A DNA stretch of 64,000 nucleotides from Myxococcus xanthus (lineage in GTDB: Bacteria > Myxococcota > Myxococcia > Myxococcales > Myxococcaceae), in assembly GCF_006402735.1 (NCBI RefSeq), contig NZ_CP017174.1:4777001-4841000 (forward strand). The letters are read 5' to 3'. The notes beneath the pieces were generated by a model. That model saw only the letters and a list, made by a program, of their open reading frames with translations, was not told the origin of the DNA and ran no database searches. The position numbers were made by a program, and so were the translations under genes. Every line of letters begins with the position of its first letter. Position 1 is the stretch's first letter. Positions 54,252-64,000 of this stretch are shown here, one piece after another.

Positions 54252-54490
54252 TGCGCGACAGCCGGACGCACTGCCGGAGGAGTGCCCCCTGCCCGCATGA
54301 AGGCGGGGGTTGCATTCCGGCGCGCGTCTGGACATAGATTGCAGCCATCCCCAGGAGGGATTGACGCCCCCTCCCAACGAGAGGTCAGACGCACCCTTGA
54401 GGACGCTTCGCTGAATTCCCAGGTCCGTTGACGTTCCCGCGCTGAGCCGCCTTCGGGCTGGCTTGCGCCCTGGATTCAGGAGCTTCCTTT

Positions 54491-55993
54491 ATGTCTTCCG
54501 TGCGCGCGCACCGCGTTTCGTTCGCCTTTTCCGACGCCGTTCCCGTCCTCTCTGAAGTCGACTTCCACCTGTCCCCTGGCTGGACGGGGCTCGTGGGCGC
54601 CAATGGCGCCGGCAAGTCCACCCTGCTCCGGCTGTTGGCGGGAGAGCTGACGCCCACCGAGGGACACCTTCAGTTCGAACCCTCCGCCCCCACCCTCCGC
54701 CTCTGCCGGCAGGAGGTGGAGGCGCTGACGCCCGACATCTCCGCCTTCGCGGAGTCGTGGGACTCCGTCGCGCGGCGACTGCACGGCCAGTTGGGCCTGG
54801 ACGTCACCGCGCTGGAGCGCTGGCCCACGCTGTCCCCGGGCGAGCGCAAGCGGTGGCAGGTGGGCGCCGCCCTGGCTGCGGAGCCCCACTTGCTGCTCTT
54901 GGACGAACCCACCAACCACCTGGATGCGGAGGCCCGCACATGGCTGGTCTCCGCGCTGCGCCGCTTCCGGGGCCTGGGCATCGTGGTGTCACACGACCGC
55001 GACCTGCTGGAGTCCCTCACCACCTCCACGCTGCGCGTCCACCACGGAAGCGCGCGGCTGTGGCCCGGCGCCTACACCGCCGCGCGGGCGCACTGGGAAG
55101 CCGAGCGTGAGACTGAAATCGCCACCCACCAGCAAGCCCGCGCCGAACAACGCCGCGCGGCGCATCTGCTGGACCAGGCCCGGCGCGAACAACAGTCCGC
55201 GGATGCCGCGCGGCACACCCGCAAGCGACTGAAGAACAAACACGACAACGACGCCCGCTCCATGGGCGCCAAGGTGGTGGCCGGCTGGGCGGAGGCAGGG
55301 GCCGGGCGGCGCGTGGGCACCGCACGACGCGAGTTGGAGCGCGTCAGCGAGGCCGTGGGCGAGTTCACCGCGGACAAGACGGTGGGCCGCTCCGTCTTCC
55401 TGGACTACGTGCGCGCGCCGAACCCGTGGCTCTTCACGCTGGACGTGCCCGGCCTCCGCGCCGGTGACGTGGAGCTGCTGGGCCCCGTGAATCTCTCCGT
55501 GAGCCGCGAGGCCCGTGTGCGCATCGAAGGGCCCAACGGCGCCGGCAAGAGCACCCTGGTGCGCGCACTGCTGGAGAACGCGCGCATTCCGCTGGAGCGC
55601 GTGCTCTACCTGCCCCAGGACGTCAGCGCGGACGAGGCCCGGGCCACGCTGGACGCGGTGCGCGCACTGCCGCCCGAGGAACGCGGACGTGTGCTGTCAC
55701 TCGTCGCGGCGCTCGGCGTGGACCCGGAGCGGCTGCTCGCCTCCGAGCAACCCTCCCCCGGCGAGGTGCGCAAGCTCCTCATCGCCCGGGGACTGGGACA
55801 ACACGCCTGGGCCCTGGTGCTGGACGAGCCCACCAACCACCTGGACCTGCCGTCCATCGAACGGCTGGAGGCGGCGCTGCGGGAGTACCCCGGCGCGCTG
55901 ATGCTCGTCACGCATGACACGTCCTTCGCCCAGGCCAGCACCTCCGAGGTGTGGCGCGTGGAGCATGGCCAGGTGACGGTGACGTCCGGGTAG
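54491..55993 (+). CDS. ABC-F ATPase (translation factor / antibiotic-resistance type)
   Basis: A 500-residue cytosolic protein with two ABC domains and no membrane segment. Walker A GANGAGKSTLL and GPNGAGKSTLV; signatures LSPGERKR and PSPGEVRK (Pro replacing the middle Gly in both); Walker B LLLLDEPTNHLD and LVLDEPTNHLD. A long charged linker about residues 190-290 would reach into the ribosomal E site. GGAGC precedes ATG 54491. The 240-bp upstream leader has hairpins and a 44-codon frame, a set-up reminiscent of translational attenuation of such genes. Confidence 0.9.
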   Translation: MSSVRAHRVSFAFSDAVPVLSEVDFHLSPGWTGLVGANGAGKSTLLRLLAGELTPTEGHLQFEPSAPTLRLCRQEVEALTPDISAFAESWDSVARRLHGQLGLDVTALERWPTLSPGERKRWQVGAALAAEPHLLLLDEPTNHLDAEARTWLVSALRRFRGLGIVVSHDRDLLESLTTSTLRVHHGSARLWPGAYTAARAHWEAERETEIATHQQARAEQRRAAHLLDQARREQQSADAARHTRKRLKNKHDNDARSMGAKVVAGWAEAGAGRRVGTARRELERVSEAVGEFTADKTVGRSVFLDYVRAPNPWLFTLDVPGLRAGDVELLGPVNLSVSREARVRIEGPNGAGKSTLVRALLENARIPLERVLYLPQDVSADEARATLDAVRALPPEERGRVLSLVAALGVDPERLLASEQPSPGEVRKLLIARGLGQHAWALVLDEPTNHLDLPSIERLEAALREYPGALMLVTHDTSFAQASTSEVWRVEHGQVTVTSG

Positions 55994-56056
55994 CCGGCAC
56001 AGAGGCCCCGCCTCAAGGCACGTTGAAGACGCCCAGCCACGTCTCGTTGTTCTTCC

Positions 56057-57031
56057 TCAGGTGCCCGACTGTTCGTGGAACCACGCCACCAGCCGTGTCA
56101 GTCCCTCCTCCACGGAGACGCGCGGCCGGAATCCCGTCTCCCGCTCCAGCGCGGCAGGGTCCGCCCAGGTCGCGTCCATCTCCCCAGGCTGCGCGGGCGT
56201 GGACTTCACCCGCGCCCGGGCGCCCAGGAGCCGCTCCAGGACGGAGAGGAAGGCCCGCACCGAGACAGGCTCGCCCCGGCCCACGTTGAGGACGCGATGG
56301 CGAGGTGCCCCTGGGGGCGGCCGGTCCAGCACGCGCACCACGGCCTCGGCCACGTCCTCCACGTACGTGAAGTCGCGCTGCATCCGGCCTTCGCCGTGCA
56401 GTGACAGCTCGGTGCCGTCACGCAGGGCCTGGAGAAAGCGCAGTGGGGCCATGTCGGGTCGTCCCCAGGGGCCGTACACCGTGAAGAAGCGCAGGCCACT
56501 GGTGGGGAGCCCATGCAGATGGCTGTACGCGTGCGCCAGCAGTTCATCGGCGCGCTTGGTGGCCGCGTAGACGCTGAGCGGGTGGTCCGCCGCGGCGCCT
56601 TCCTGGAACGGCGGCACCGAGCCCGCGCCATACACGGAGCTGGAGGACGCGTAGACCAGGTGCCGCACCCGGGCCGCGCTGGCCTGCTCCAGCACCTGGA
56701 GGAACCCCGACACGTTGGCGTCCACGTACGCCTGCGCGGTGCCCGCCGGCGCCCGCACGCCCACACGCGCGGCCAGATGCACTACGGCCTCGGGGCGCGT
56801 CTCCTCGAAGAGCGCTCGCAGCGAGGGGCTGTCGGTAACATCCACGGGTCGGAAGGTGAAGCCCGTCGCCCCCGGCAGCGTGCCGAGCCGCGCCAGCCGG
56901 GCCTGCTTCAACGCCACGTCCCCGGACGGGTCCAGGTTGTCCACGCCGATGACGGCATCACCGCGCGCCAGCAGCCGTGCACTGACGTGGTGGGCAATGA
57001 AACCCGCAGCTCCCGTGACGAGTACCCGCAT
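56057..57031 (-). CDS. NAD-dependent sugar epimerase (UDP-glucuronate 4-epimerase-like)
   Basis: A 324-residue extended SDR. The Rossmann motif is GAAGFIAHHV; the catalytic Ser-Tyr-Lys are in YASSSSVYG and YAATK. YGPWGRPDMA is characteristic of UDP-glucuronate/galacturonate 4-epimerases. ATG 57031 with GGAGG close by is preferred to 57133. Isolated from any polysaccharide cluster. Diverges from the FHA gene. Confidence 0.9.
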   Translation of the reverse strand: MRVLVTGAAGFIAHHVSARLLARGDAVIGVDNLDPSGDVALKQARLARLGTLPGATGFTFRPVDVTDSPSLRALFEETRPEAVVHLAARVGVRAPAGTAQAYVDANVSGFLQVLEQASAARVRHLVYASSSSVYGAGSVPPFQEGAAADHPLSVYAATKRADELLAHAYSHLHGLPTSGLRFFTVYGPWGRPDMAPLRFLQALRDGTELSLHGEGRMQRDFTYVEDVAEAVVRVLDRPPPGAPRHRVLNVGRGEPVSVRAFLSVLERLLGARARVKSTPAQPGEMDATWADPAALERETGFRPRVSVEEGLTRLVAWFHEQSGT

Positions 57032-57131
57032 CCACCTCCACGCTCCCACGCCTACCCCCAACACGCCACGGCGGAAGACGTGGACGCGGCGCTTCCCGTC
57101 CCCGCCACTTGCACGTAGGGTGGAGGCCCTC

Positions 57132-57662
57132 ATGGTGTCCGTGAATCAGCTCCGCCCCTTCGCCGGTGCCTCGCTGGACGCGTTCCGGGCCGCGTCCGGC
57201 CCCGTGGCCCTCATCCAGCAGCCCGTGGAACTCGTCGGCCAGCACAGCCGGGGCCTGGCGGCACGCACCGTCGGCATGGCACACCGCGCGCACATGGACG
57301 AGCGGCTGCTCGCCATGCTCCGCGACTTCGACAACCTGGAGGTCCACTTCCTCCAGCCCTCCGTGGACGGCGAGGAGCTGACGGTCGGCCGCACCGAGGA
57401 GTGCGACCTGGTGGTGCCCGACCCGTCCGTCTCCCAGCATCACGCCACGATGCGCTGGAACGCCGCCCGCGGCGGCTTCTCCGTGCGTGACGCCGAGTCC
57501 ATGAACGGCACCTTCATCAACGGTGCCCCCCTGGGCTACCGTGCCCAGGTGCTGCTCCACGACGGGGACACCCTGGCCTTCGGCGACGCCCAGTTCCTCT
57601 ACCTTCGCGCCGAAACCGTCTACGAACACCTGCGCCTGGCCAGCCCGAAGAAGGCCCCCTGA
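57132..57662 (+). CDS. FHA-domain protein
   Basis: A 176-residue protein, FHA domain about 70-165 with GRTEECDLVVPDPSVSQHHA and SMNGTFINGAPL, the phosphothreonine site. The N-terminal 65 residues have no domain. It starts at ATG 57132 with no strong ribosome-binding site. It could read out Ser/Thr kinases like the one at 15451; no kinase is adjacent. Confidence 0.87.
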   Translation: MVSVNQLRPFAGASLDAFRAASGPVALIQQPVELVGQHSRGLAARTVGMAHRAHMDERLLAMLRDFDNLEVHFLQPSVDGEELTVGRTEECDLVVPDPSVSQHHATMRWNAARGGFSVRDAESMNGTFINGAPLGYRAQVLLHDGDTLAFGDAQFLYLRAETVYEHLRLASPKKAP

Positions 57663-57681
57663 GCCGGCCCCAGCCCGGAGC

Positions 57682-58212
57682 TCACGGAATGGCCTGGATG
57701 GCCTCCACCACCGCCTTGCGCAGGTAGGAGCGGAGGTCCGTCTGCGCCTGGTACATGCCAATCGTGGAGACGGTGCGCGTGGGGTTGCTCCACCGCAGCT
57801 TGCCGTTGGGTCCCACCACCCCCGTCTCCAGCAGCACCTCCGCGCGGCCCATCAGCTGGGCGGACGTCACGTCCACCCAGTTCAGCACCACCACCACTCC
57901 GGCCTCGGCCTCGTTGTCCTGGATCATCGCCACCACCTCGTGGATGGTGGGTGACGGTGCCTGGGAGATGCGCGTCCCCACCACCTCGAAGCCCCGCTCA
58001 CTCAGCGTGGCCTGGGCCTGGCTGACGAGCACCGAACGGGGGTTGCCTTCTCCCATCATGTCCTGCCGGTACGTGAAGGTCGGCAGCGCATCCACCCGGG
58101 AGCCCACCACCACCACCACCTTGCGCAGGGCCCCCGGCGGGCGGACCTGACGCGGAGCGCACGAAGCGAGCAGGAGGCAAAGCAGGACGGCCGCGGGACG
58201 GAAGACGCGCAT
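57682..58212 (-). CDS. lipoprotein of unknown function
   Basis: A 176-residue lipoprotein. Signal MRVFRPAAVLLCLLLASCAP has its lipobox at Cys 18. The mature chain has a GGA-like alpha/beta pattern (VVVVVGSRVD, GVVVVLNWVDVTSAQLM), in the style of TolB/YajG-type periplasmic lipoproteins. ATG 58212 chosen as the signal start. It begins 52 bp downstream of the imuB stop on the same strand and may be part of the same transcript. Confidence 0.8.
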   Translation of the reverse strand: MRVFRPAAVLLCLLLASCAPRQVRPPGALRKVVVVVGSRVDALPTFTYRQDMMGEGNPRSVLVSQAQATLSERGFEVVGTRISQAPSPTIHEVVAMIQDNEAEAGVVVVLNWVDVTSAQLMGRAEVLLETGVVGPNGKLRWSNPTRTVSTIGMYQAQTDLRSYLRKAVVEAIQAIP

Positions 58213-58264
58213 GACGGGGAACCTGGGAGACGGGTACGAGGCCACTATGCTGGGCCGCCGGGCC

Positions 58265-59776
58265 TCAGTCGAACAGTCCCTGGAGATAGAAACGTCCATC
58301 CCGTCCGTCGCGGAACACCCAGGCGGGGCCCAGCCCCTCGAAGTGGACCCGATAGTAGTCCCGTTGAAAGGGCGTCTCCGACCACCACTCCCCGCCCAGC
58401 CGCTCCGGCCCCGTGAGCGCCGTCACCCGGTGCCGCCGGCCCCCCATGCGCGCGGCCAGCAAGCGTCCGGACTCCGCCACTTCCGCGTCCAGACACGCCG
58501 GCTCCGCCAGTAACCGGGAGGGACGCTCCCGTGAGGCCGCCTGCACCGAGGCGCGCCGGGCTCCTGGCTCCAGCAGCTCCGCCGACAGGCCCCGCCGCGC
58601 CTCCGGAGGCCGGAAGGCCCGTGTTCCATGGGCCGCCTCGGGCCGGTGGACCGCCTCCAGGCCCGCCGCGAAGAGCGACGCCTCCCCCAACGTGGACGCC
58701 AGCCGCGACAGCACGACTTCCAGCGCCGCGTCGCCCTCCGGCGCGTCCCCCAGCGCGAGCTGCTGTCCTCCGTCCTCGGAGTGCTCGTCCACCCGAGCGG
58801 ACACCTCCGCCACCGGGTTCTCCAGCCGCAGTTCCTCCAGCCGGTGCCGCGCCAACTCGTGCAACAGCTTCGCCCGCGCCGTGGGCCGCGCCAGCGTCAG
58901 CGTCACCTGCCGTTGCCCCGAGGGGTCCAACTTCAGCGTGAAGGTGAGCCGCACCGCCGCCCGGCACCGCCCGGACAACCGTGCCCCCAGCCGGTCCGTC
59001 AGCGTCTTGAGCGCGAAGCGCAGCGGCTCGAAGGACTCGGCCGGGAAGTCCAGCACCACGCGCTCCTCCAACACCTCTTCCAGCGCCGCGGGGACGAAGG
59101 GCGTGTCGTCCTCTCCGCGGCACCGCGCATGAACCCGTGCGCCAGCCGCGCCGCCCCGGGCCGCCACGGCCCCCGCGGGCAGCGCCGCCACCTCGCCCAG
59201 CGTGGTGAGGCCCAGCGCGGAGAACGCCGCCCCCTCGCGGCCTTCCAACGCGGACAGCGGCAACGGCGCCAGGGCCCGAGCACTGTCCCCCGGAGCCACC
59301 ACCTCCACCCGGCGCGCGCCATGCCGGGCCACCGCGCGCGAGGTGAAGGCCTCCGAGGCCACCACCACGTGCGCCCGGTAACCCAGCTCGGCGCACAGCG
59401 ACAGCATCCGCGTGCCCAGGCCTTCCTCGCTGTCGCACAGGTGCGCGGCCCCCGCGTCCAACCACAATCCATCCGGTGCGCAGAGCTGGAAACCCGGGGC
59501 CAGTGGCAGCAGCGCCTCGCCCAGCGCCGTCAGCGCGCGCAGCTCGTCCTCCGGGCGATAGTCGAAGTGACGCAGCCCTGGCTCCAGCGCGGTGGCCGCC
59601 GTCAGCGTCATCCCCGGGCGTACCCCCGCCTTCAGCGCCGAGGTGGAGGCGAAGGCCACGCGGCGCTGGCCACGCACCGCCTCCACCAGCGCGAAGGGAC
59701 GGCCCGCAAGTTCCGGGGACTCCACCACCCGGCGCTGCGCCGGGAAGCGGGTGAGGTGCAGATAGGCCCTGCGCAT
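58265..59776 (-). CDS. imuB: ImuB, catalytically inactive Y-family mutasome hub
   Basis: A 503-residue Y-family-like protein that links DnaE2 to the sliding clamp. The catalytic Asp-Glu residues of DinB are missing (YLHLTRFPAQR at the first site, LWLDAGA at the second), as known for ImuB. A clamp-binding-like QQLALG lies at 338-343. The fingers/little-finger regions are recognisable. Its start at 59776 is nine bases after imuA, with GAGG at proper distance. It should be co-expressed with imuA. Confidence 0.88.
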   Translation of the reverse strand: MRRAYLHLTRFPAQRRVVESPELAGRPFALVEAVRGQRRVAFASTSALKAGVRPGMTLTAATALEPGLRHFDYRPEDELRALTALGEALLPLAPGFQLCAPDGLWLDAGAAHLCDSEEGLGTRMLSLCAELGYRAHVVVASEAFTSRAVARHGARRVEVVAPGDSARALAPLPLSALEGREGAAFSALGLTTLGEVAALPAGAVAARGGAAGARVHARCRGEDDTPFVPAALEEVLEERVVLDFPAESFEPLRFALKTLTDRLGARLSGRCRAAVRLTFTLKLDPSGQRQVTLTLARPTARAKLLHELARHRLEELRLENPVAEVSARVDEHSEDGGQQLALGDAPEGDAALEVVLSRLASTLGEASLFAAGLEAVHRPEAAHGTRAFRPPEARRGLSAELLEPGARRASVQAASRERPSRLLAEPACLDAEVAESGRLLAARMGGRRHRVTALTGPERLGGEWWSETPFQRDYYRVHFEGLGPAWVFRDGRDGRFYLQGLFD

Positions 59777-59784
59777 GTCGTGCC

Positions 59785-60657
59785 TCAGTGCGCCGGCAGG
59801 GCCGCGTCCAGTCCCTGCCGCATGGGCGGCATGGGCGCGTCACGGCCGGGACGCTGGCCCAGGATGCCCAGCCCGTTGCGCAGCGCCCCGGACTGATCTC
59901 GCAGGAAGTCCGGCGTGTCGTCCTCCGTGTCCTCAGCCACGTCCAGCAACCGGCCGCCTCCCTCCAGCCCCAGCGCCGGGTACAGCGCGCTCCACGGCAG
60001 CTCCGCCCGAGCGCCCGTGCCCCCCTGCCGGCTGCGCACCACCTCCACCGACCAGCCGTCTCCGTCCCGAGCCTCCGTCCGCAGCCGGACCACGCCGTCC
60101 GCTGGGGACTCTGGCGAAGTAAGCAGCAGGAGCAGCCCGCCGCCGCGCGCCGCCGCGTCCGCCAGCTTGCGCGCCTCCGCCAGGGCCACCCGGCACGCGC
60201 GCCCGCCGGGATTCACGCCGCGCGTCAGGTCCAGCACCACGCAGGCGAAGGCCCCGCTCCGGGCCAGCTGCACCGCCGCCCAGACGCGCTGCTCAGGAGC
60301 CTGGGGCCGGACGATGAGCAGCCGCTCCAGGTCCACACCCAGGGCCGCGGCCGAGGGCGAGTAGAGCTCCCGGGGGCCATCCACCCAGGCGCACAGCCGC
60401 GCCTCCTGGTGCGCCGCGGCCACCGCGTGCAGCGCCAGGCTGGTGCGCCCCGAGGCCGCCTCACCGCACAACTCCACCACCTGCCCCAGTGGCAGGCCCC
60501 CCGTCGGCAGCAGGGCGTCCACCGCCGACAGGCCCGTGCGGAGCACCGCCAGGTAGCGCCGGGGCGCCGCCTGCAACTGGCGGATCCGCTCCCGAAGCTG
60601 CTCCATGACCGAGCCCGTTCCCTGCCCCGCTCCCACTCGCTGCTCCGCCGCGCTCAT
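59785..60657 (-). CDS. imuA: ImuA, RecA-like mutasome component
   Basis: A 290-residue RecA/SulA-like protein. From start ATG 60657 (AGGAGG upstream) the P-loop is GEAASGRT (65-72), in which Arg replaces the Walker A Lys. A RecA-like core follows (CAWVDGPRELYSPSAAALGV, CVVLDLTRG). In M. xanthus ImuA has been linked to inhibition of RecA activity (recalled, not checked). It is first of the imuA-imuB operon, which lacks a LexA box but has a 9-bp inverted repeat at the promoter. Confidence 0.85.
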   Translation of the reverse strand: MSAAEQRVGAGQGTGSVMEQLRERIRQLQAAPRRYLAVLRTGLSAVDALLPTGGLPLGQVVELCGEAASGRTSLALHAVAAAHQEARLCAWVDGPRELYSPSAAALGVDLERLLIVRPQAPEQRVWAAVQLARSGAFACVVLDLTRGVNPGGRACRVALAEARKLADAAARGGGLLLLLTSPESPADGVVRLRTEARDGDGWSVEVVRSRQGGTGARAELPWSALYPALGLEGGGRLLDVAEDTEDDTPDFLRDQSGALRNGLGILGQRPGRDAPMPPMRQGLDAALPAH

Positions 60658-60685
60658 CTCGCCTCCTCGCCAGCCCCTCCGGACC

Positions 60686-60709
60686 GGACGACCGGCGGGG
60701 CGGTCGTCC
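60686..60709 (-). promoter_or_regulatory. 9-bp inverted repeat at imuA promoter
   Basis: GGACGACCG and CGGTCGTCC, six bases apart, lie 29-52 bp upstream of the imuA start. Just upstream on the minus strand are TGTCAGAC and GATAGT, which loosely resemble a LexA-independent damage promoter. Operator or 5'-UTR hairpin are both possible. Confidence 0.45.
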
Positions 60710-60771
60710 ACTATCCTCAGAGGTCTGACATGCGCCTTCATGGGACGCATGGCGGTGGGTGCGTGGATCAG

Positions 60772-60787
60772 ACCCGCTGGCGCGGGT
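60772..60787 (-). terminator. hairpin downstream of vWA gene
   Basis: ACCCGC-TGGC-GCGGGT lies just past the stop of the vWA lipoprotein gene and separates it from the imuA promoter. Confidence 0.4.
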
Positions 60788-60798
60788 TCACCCGGGCA

Positions 60799-62013
60799 TC
60801 AGCCGGCGCAGAGGACCTTCACCTCCACCTTCTTGTCGTCCGCGCGGCGCAGGCAGCTCGACTGGAAGAACAGGCGGGCCGGGTACGCCTCCGTGGAGGC
60901 CTCGTAGCGCAGGTCGCCCGCGGCCACCGAGCACCGCTCCACCTCGTCATTGGCGCGCGTCAGCTCCACCTGGACCAGCCGGGGGTCGGGCAGGTTCACC
61001 ACTTCGATGCTCTGCGCCACCGTGGCCAGCTCCGCGATGCGCAGCAGGGTGTCGCGGTAGTTGTCCCGGCAGATGGAATCGAGGTTGTCGAGCCCCTGGT
61101 CGAACGCCTCCGCCATGGCGCGCTGCCGGTGGCCGGGACCGTAGGAGGTCGGGCAGTCGACGTTGCGCACGAAGGTGCCGTCGGGCGTCACGTCGCGGAT
61201 CAGCTCCGCCCGCTTGTCGGACAGCGCCACCGGCCCAATCGTGGCCCAGAGCACCTGACGCGAGGCCCCCGTTGAATCCCGGAGTTGCTGGAACGTGGCG
61301 AAGTACTCCTCCACCGGCGTCAGCAGATGGGACTGCTCACTGCAGTTGTCGATGGACGTGTCGTCGGACACCCACACCGGAGGAGGGCGCTGGATGGTGC
61401 TGCAGTCTTCCTCGTCGGTGACCACCGCCACCAGCAGCCGCGCGCCGTCGCGCAGGAACCCGGCGTTGCCGTTCTCCGCCCCCGGCGTCGACACCAGCGG
61501 CTCCGTCACGGCCAGCCGGACCGCCTCGAAGGGCGTCTCCTGCCCGCTGCCATCCGTCCCCCGGATCACCAGCCGGCGGAACTTCTCCAGCACGTACGGA
61601 TCCGTGCCGTCGATGAAGCGCTCGTCGGTGGGGTTGCCCGCCGCGTCCGGCACGCGCTGCAACCGGCCAGACTCCCTGGTGTACTCGCGGTACTGCTCCT
61701 GCCCCTGGAACATGGCCAGCCGGTACACGGACGTGGTGATCACGCCCACCCGGAAGTCCTGCGAGACGCCGCTGCCCTCCTTGAGCGCCTCCAGGAAGGC
61801 GGGCAGCTCGGTGGCGATGGCGTTCTGCTCCTCCTCCATGGAGCCGGAGTTGTCGATGACGAAGAGGATGTCCGTCTTCTGCGGCGCGATGACGGGGGAC
61901 TCGCTCTCGCACTTCCCGGGCAGATTGGAGCCCGGTTCGTCGACGGGCGACCGGCATGACGTCCACAAGAGGGACGGCAGCAGGAGCAGGTGGGCGAAGG
62001 GTCGGAGCTTCAT
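60799..62013 (-). CDS. vWA-domain lipoprotein
   Basis: A 404-residue exported protein. Signal MKLRPFAHLLLLPSLLWTSC with lipobox Cys 20. The von Willebrand A domain starts at about 47 with the MIDAS DNSGSMEEE and continues to EEDCSTI-rich loops; several Cys suggest disulfides. ATG 62013 chosen from the signal peptide; a longer frame reaches 62079. Divergent from lonV. Function unknown; typical of abundant myxobacterial surface lipoproteins. Confidence 0.85.
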   Translation of the reverse strand: MKLRPFAHLLLLPSLLWTSCRSPVDEPGSNLPGKCESESPVIAPQKTDILFVIDNSGSMEEEQNAIATELPAFLEALKEGSGVSQDFRVGVITTSVYRLAMFQGQEQYREYTRESGRLQRVPDAAGNPTDERFIDGTDPYVLEKFRRLVIRGTDGSGQETPFEAVRLAVTEPLVSTPGAENGNAGFLRDGARLLVAVVTDEEDCSTIQRPPPVWVSDDTSIDNCSEQSHLLTPVEEYFATFQQLRDSTGASRQVLWATIGPVALSDKRAELIRDVTPDGTFVRNVDCPTSYGPGHRQRAMAEAFDQGLDNLDSICRDNYRDTLLRIAELATVAQSIEVVNLPDPRLVQVELTRANDEVERCSVAAGDLRYEASTEAYPARLFFQSSCLRRADDKKVEVKVLCAG

Positions 62014-62142
62014 GGGGGGCCTCTCGAAGAGCTGCGCACCCCGGCGGGGCGCCGCGTCAGATGCTAGGGGGGCGATCATGCCCCACCCTACGTCCGGACG
62101 CGAGACTTCCGAGGAACCCGGGAGAGATGACGGGGGGCGGAA

Positions 62143-62159
62143 AAACGCACACTGCGTTT
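62143..62159. promoter_or_regulatory. 7-bp inverted repeat upstream of lonV
   Basis: AAACGCA-CAC-TGCGTTT is a perfect palindrome 90-107 bp upstream of the lonV start, in the divergent region with the vWA gene. Operator or terminator-like hairpin; a -35/-10-like pair (TTGCCA, TACGTT) lies next to it. Confidence 0.35.
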
Positions 62160-62249
62160 GCCATGTCCGTTTTGGTTGTTACGTTGGTTCATCCGCCGCA
62201 GAAAACCTGGAAATGTTCACTGGTTGTCGAAGGGAAAAGGCTGAACTTC

Positions 62250-64000
<1,751 letters not shown>

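Noticed and set aside
54329-54343. Sigma-54-like TGGACATAGATTGCA upstream of the ABC-F gene
   Set aside because: GG to GC spacing is one base short; sigma-54 does not tolerate that.

Overview
The window reads as a stretch of a Myxococcus-type chromosome (Myxococcota). It is GC-rich with strong G/C bias at third codon positions. The Lon protease at the right edge matches, as I remember it, the vegetative LonV of Myxococcus xanthus almost residue for residue. Other Myxococcota hallmarks are Cys-rich/low-complexity lipoproteins, FHA-linked signalling proteins, an eukaryote-like Ser/Thr kinase, sigma-54 promoters with an enhancer-binding protein, and a Bacillus-like LexA box. No phage, insertion sequence, CRISPR array, rRNA or tRNA was found. 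The DNA is ordinary chromosome with a few accessory patches.

Layout. 0-1.9 kb: RND efflux permease, cut by the window edge. 2-6.5 kb: a redox cluster of a small Tat/lipoprotein-like subunit, a GMC dehydrogenase, an EamA-like transporter, a Nudix hydrolase and a radical SAM enzyme. 7-8.9 kb: DTW-domain tRNA modifier and signal peptidase II. 9.2-11.7 kb: sigma-54 promoter, metallo-beta-lactamase-fold hydrolase and GAF/AAA+ activator. 11.9-14.3 kb: a large protein of unknown function. 14.3-20.4 kb: GIDE-like membrane protein, zinc-ribbon Ser/Thr kinase overlapping an FHA-GAF-nucleotide cyclase, and an outer-membrane lipoprotein. 20.4-24.7 kb: TruD, then ECF sigma, anti-sigma and an STN/polymer-forming membrane protein. 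24.9-27.8 kb: a two-gene flavoprotein/Fe-S dehydrogenase resembling HCN synthase or sarcosine oxidase. 28-47 kb: mostly single genes (sigma-54-driven serine protease, degenerate SDR, universal stress protein, transporter, acyltransferase, exonuclease III, lamin-tail lipoprotein, PhyH dioxygenase, histidine kinase, WbqC, AAA ATPase, DUF6209 protein, AidB-like dehydrogenase, two GNATs). 47.4-51.2 kb: dnaE2 with a DUF4336 partner behind a LexA box. 51.5-57.7 kb: NfeD/SPFH pair, a gene graveyard, ABC-F ATPase, sugar epimerase, FHA protein. 58.3-60.7 kb: imuA-imuB. 60.8-64 kb: vWA lipoprotein and lonV.

How the genes work together. The clearest functional theme is damage-induced mutagenesis. dnaE2 and imuA-imuB form the alternative mutasome, but sit about 7 kb apart under apparently different control: dnaE2 has a LexA box, whereas imuAB has none and instead carries an inverted repeat. 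A second theme is sigma-54 control, with strong -24/-12 elements before the hydrolase/activator operon and before the serine protease. A third is a possible small-molecule or modified-peptide redox cluster at 2-6.5 kb, the best candidate here for an undescribed system. Its logic is inferred from domain content only.
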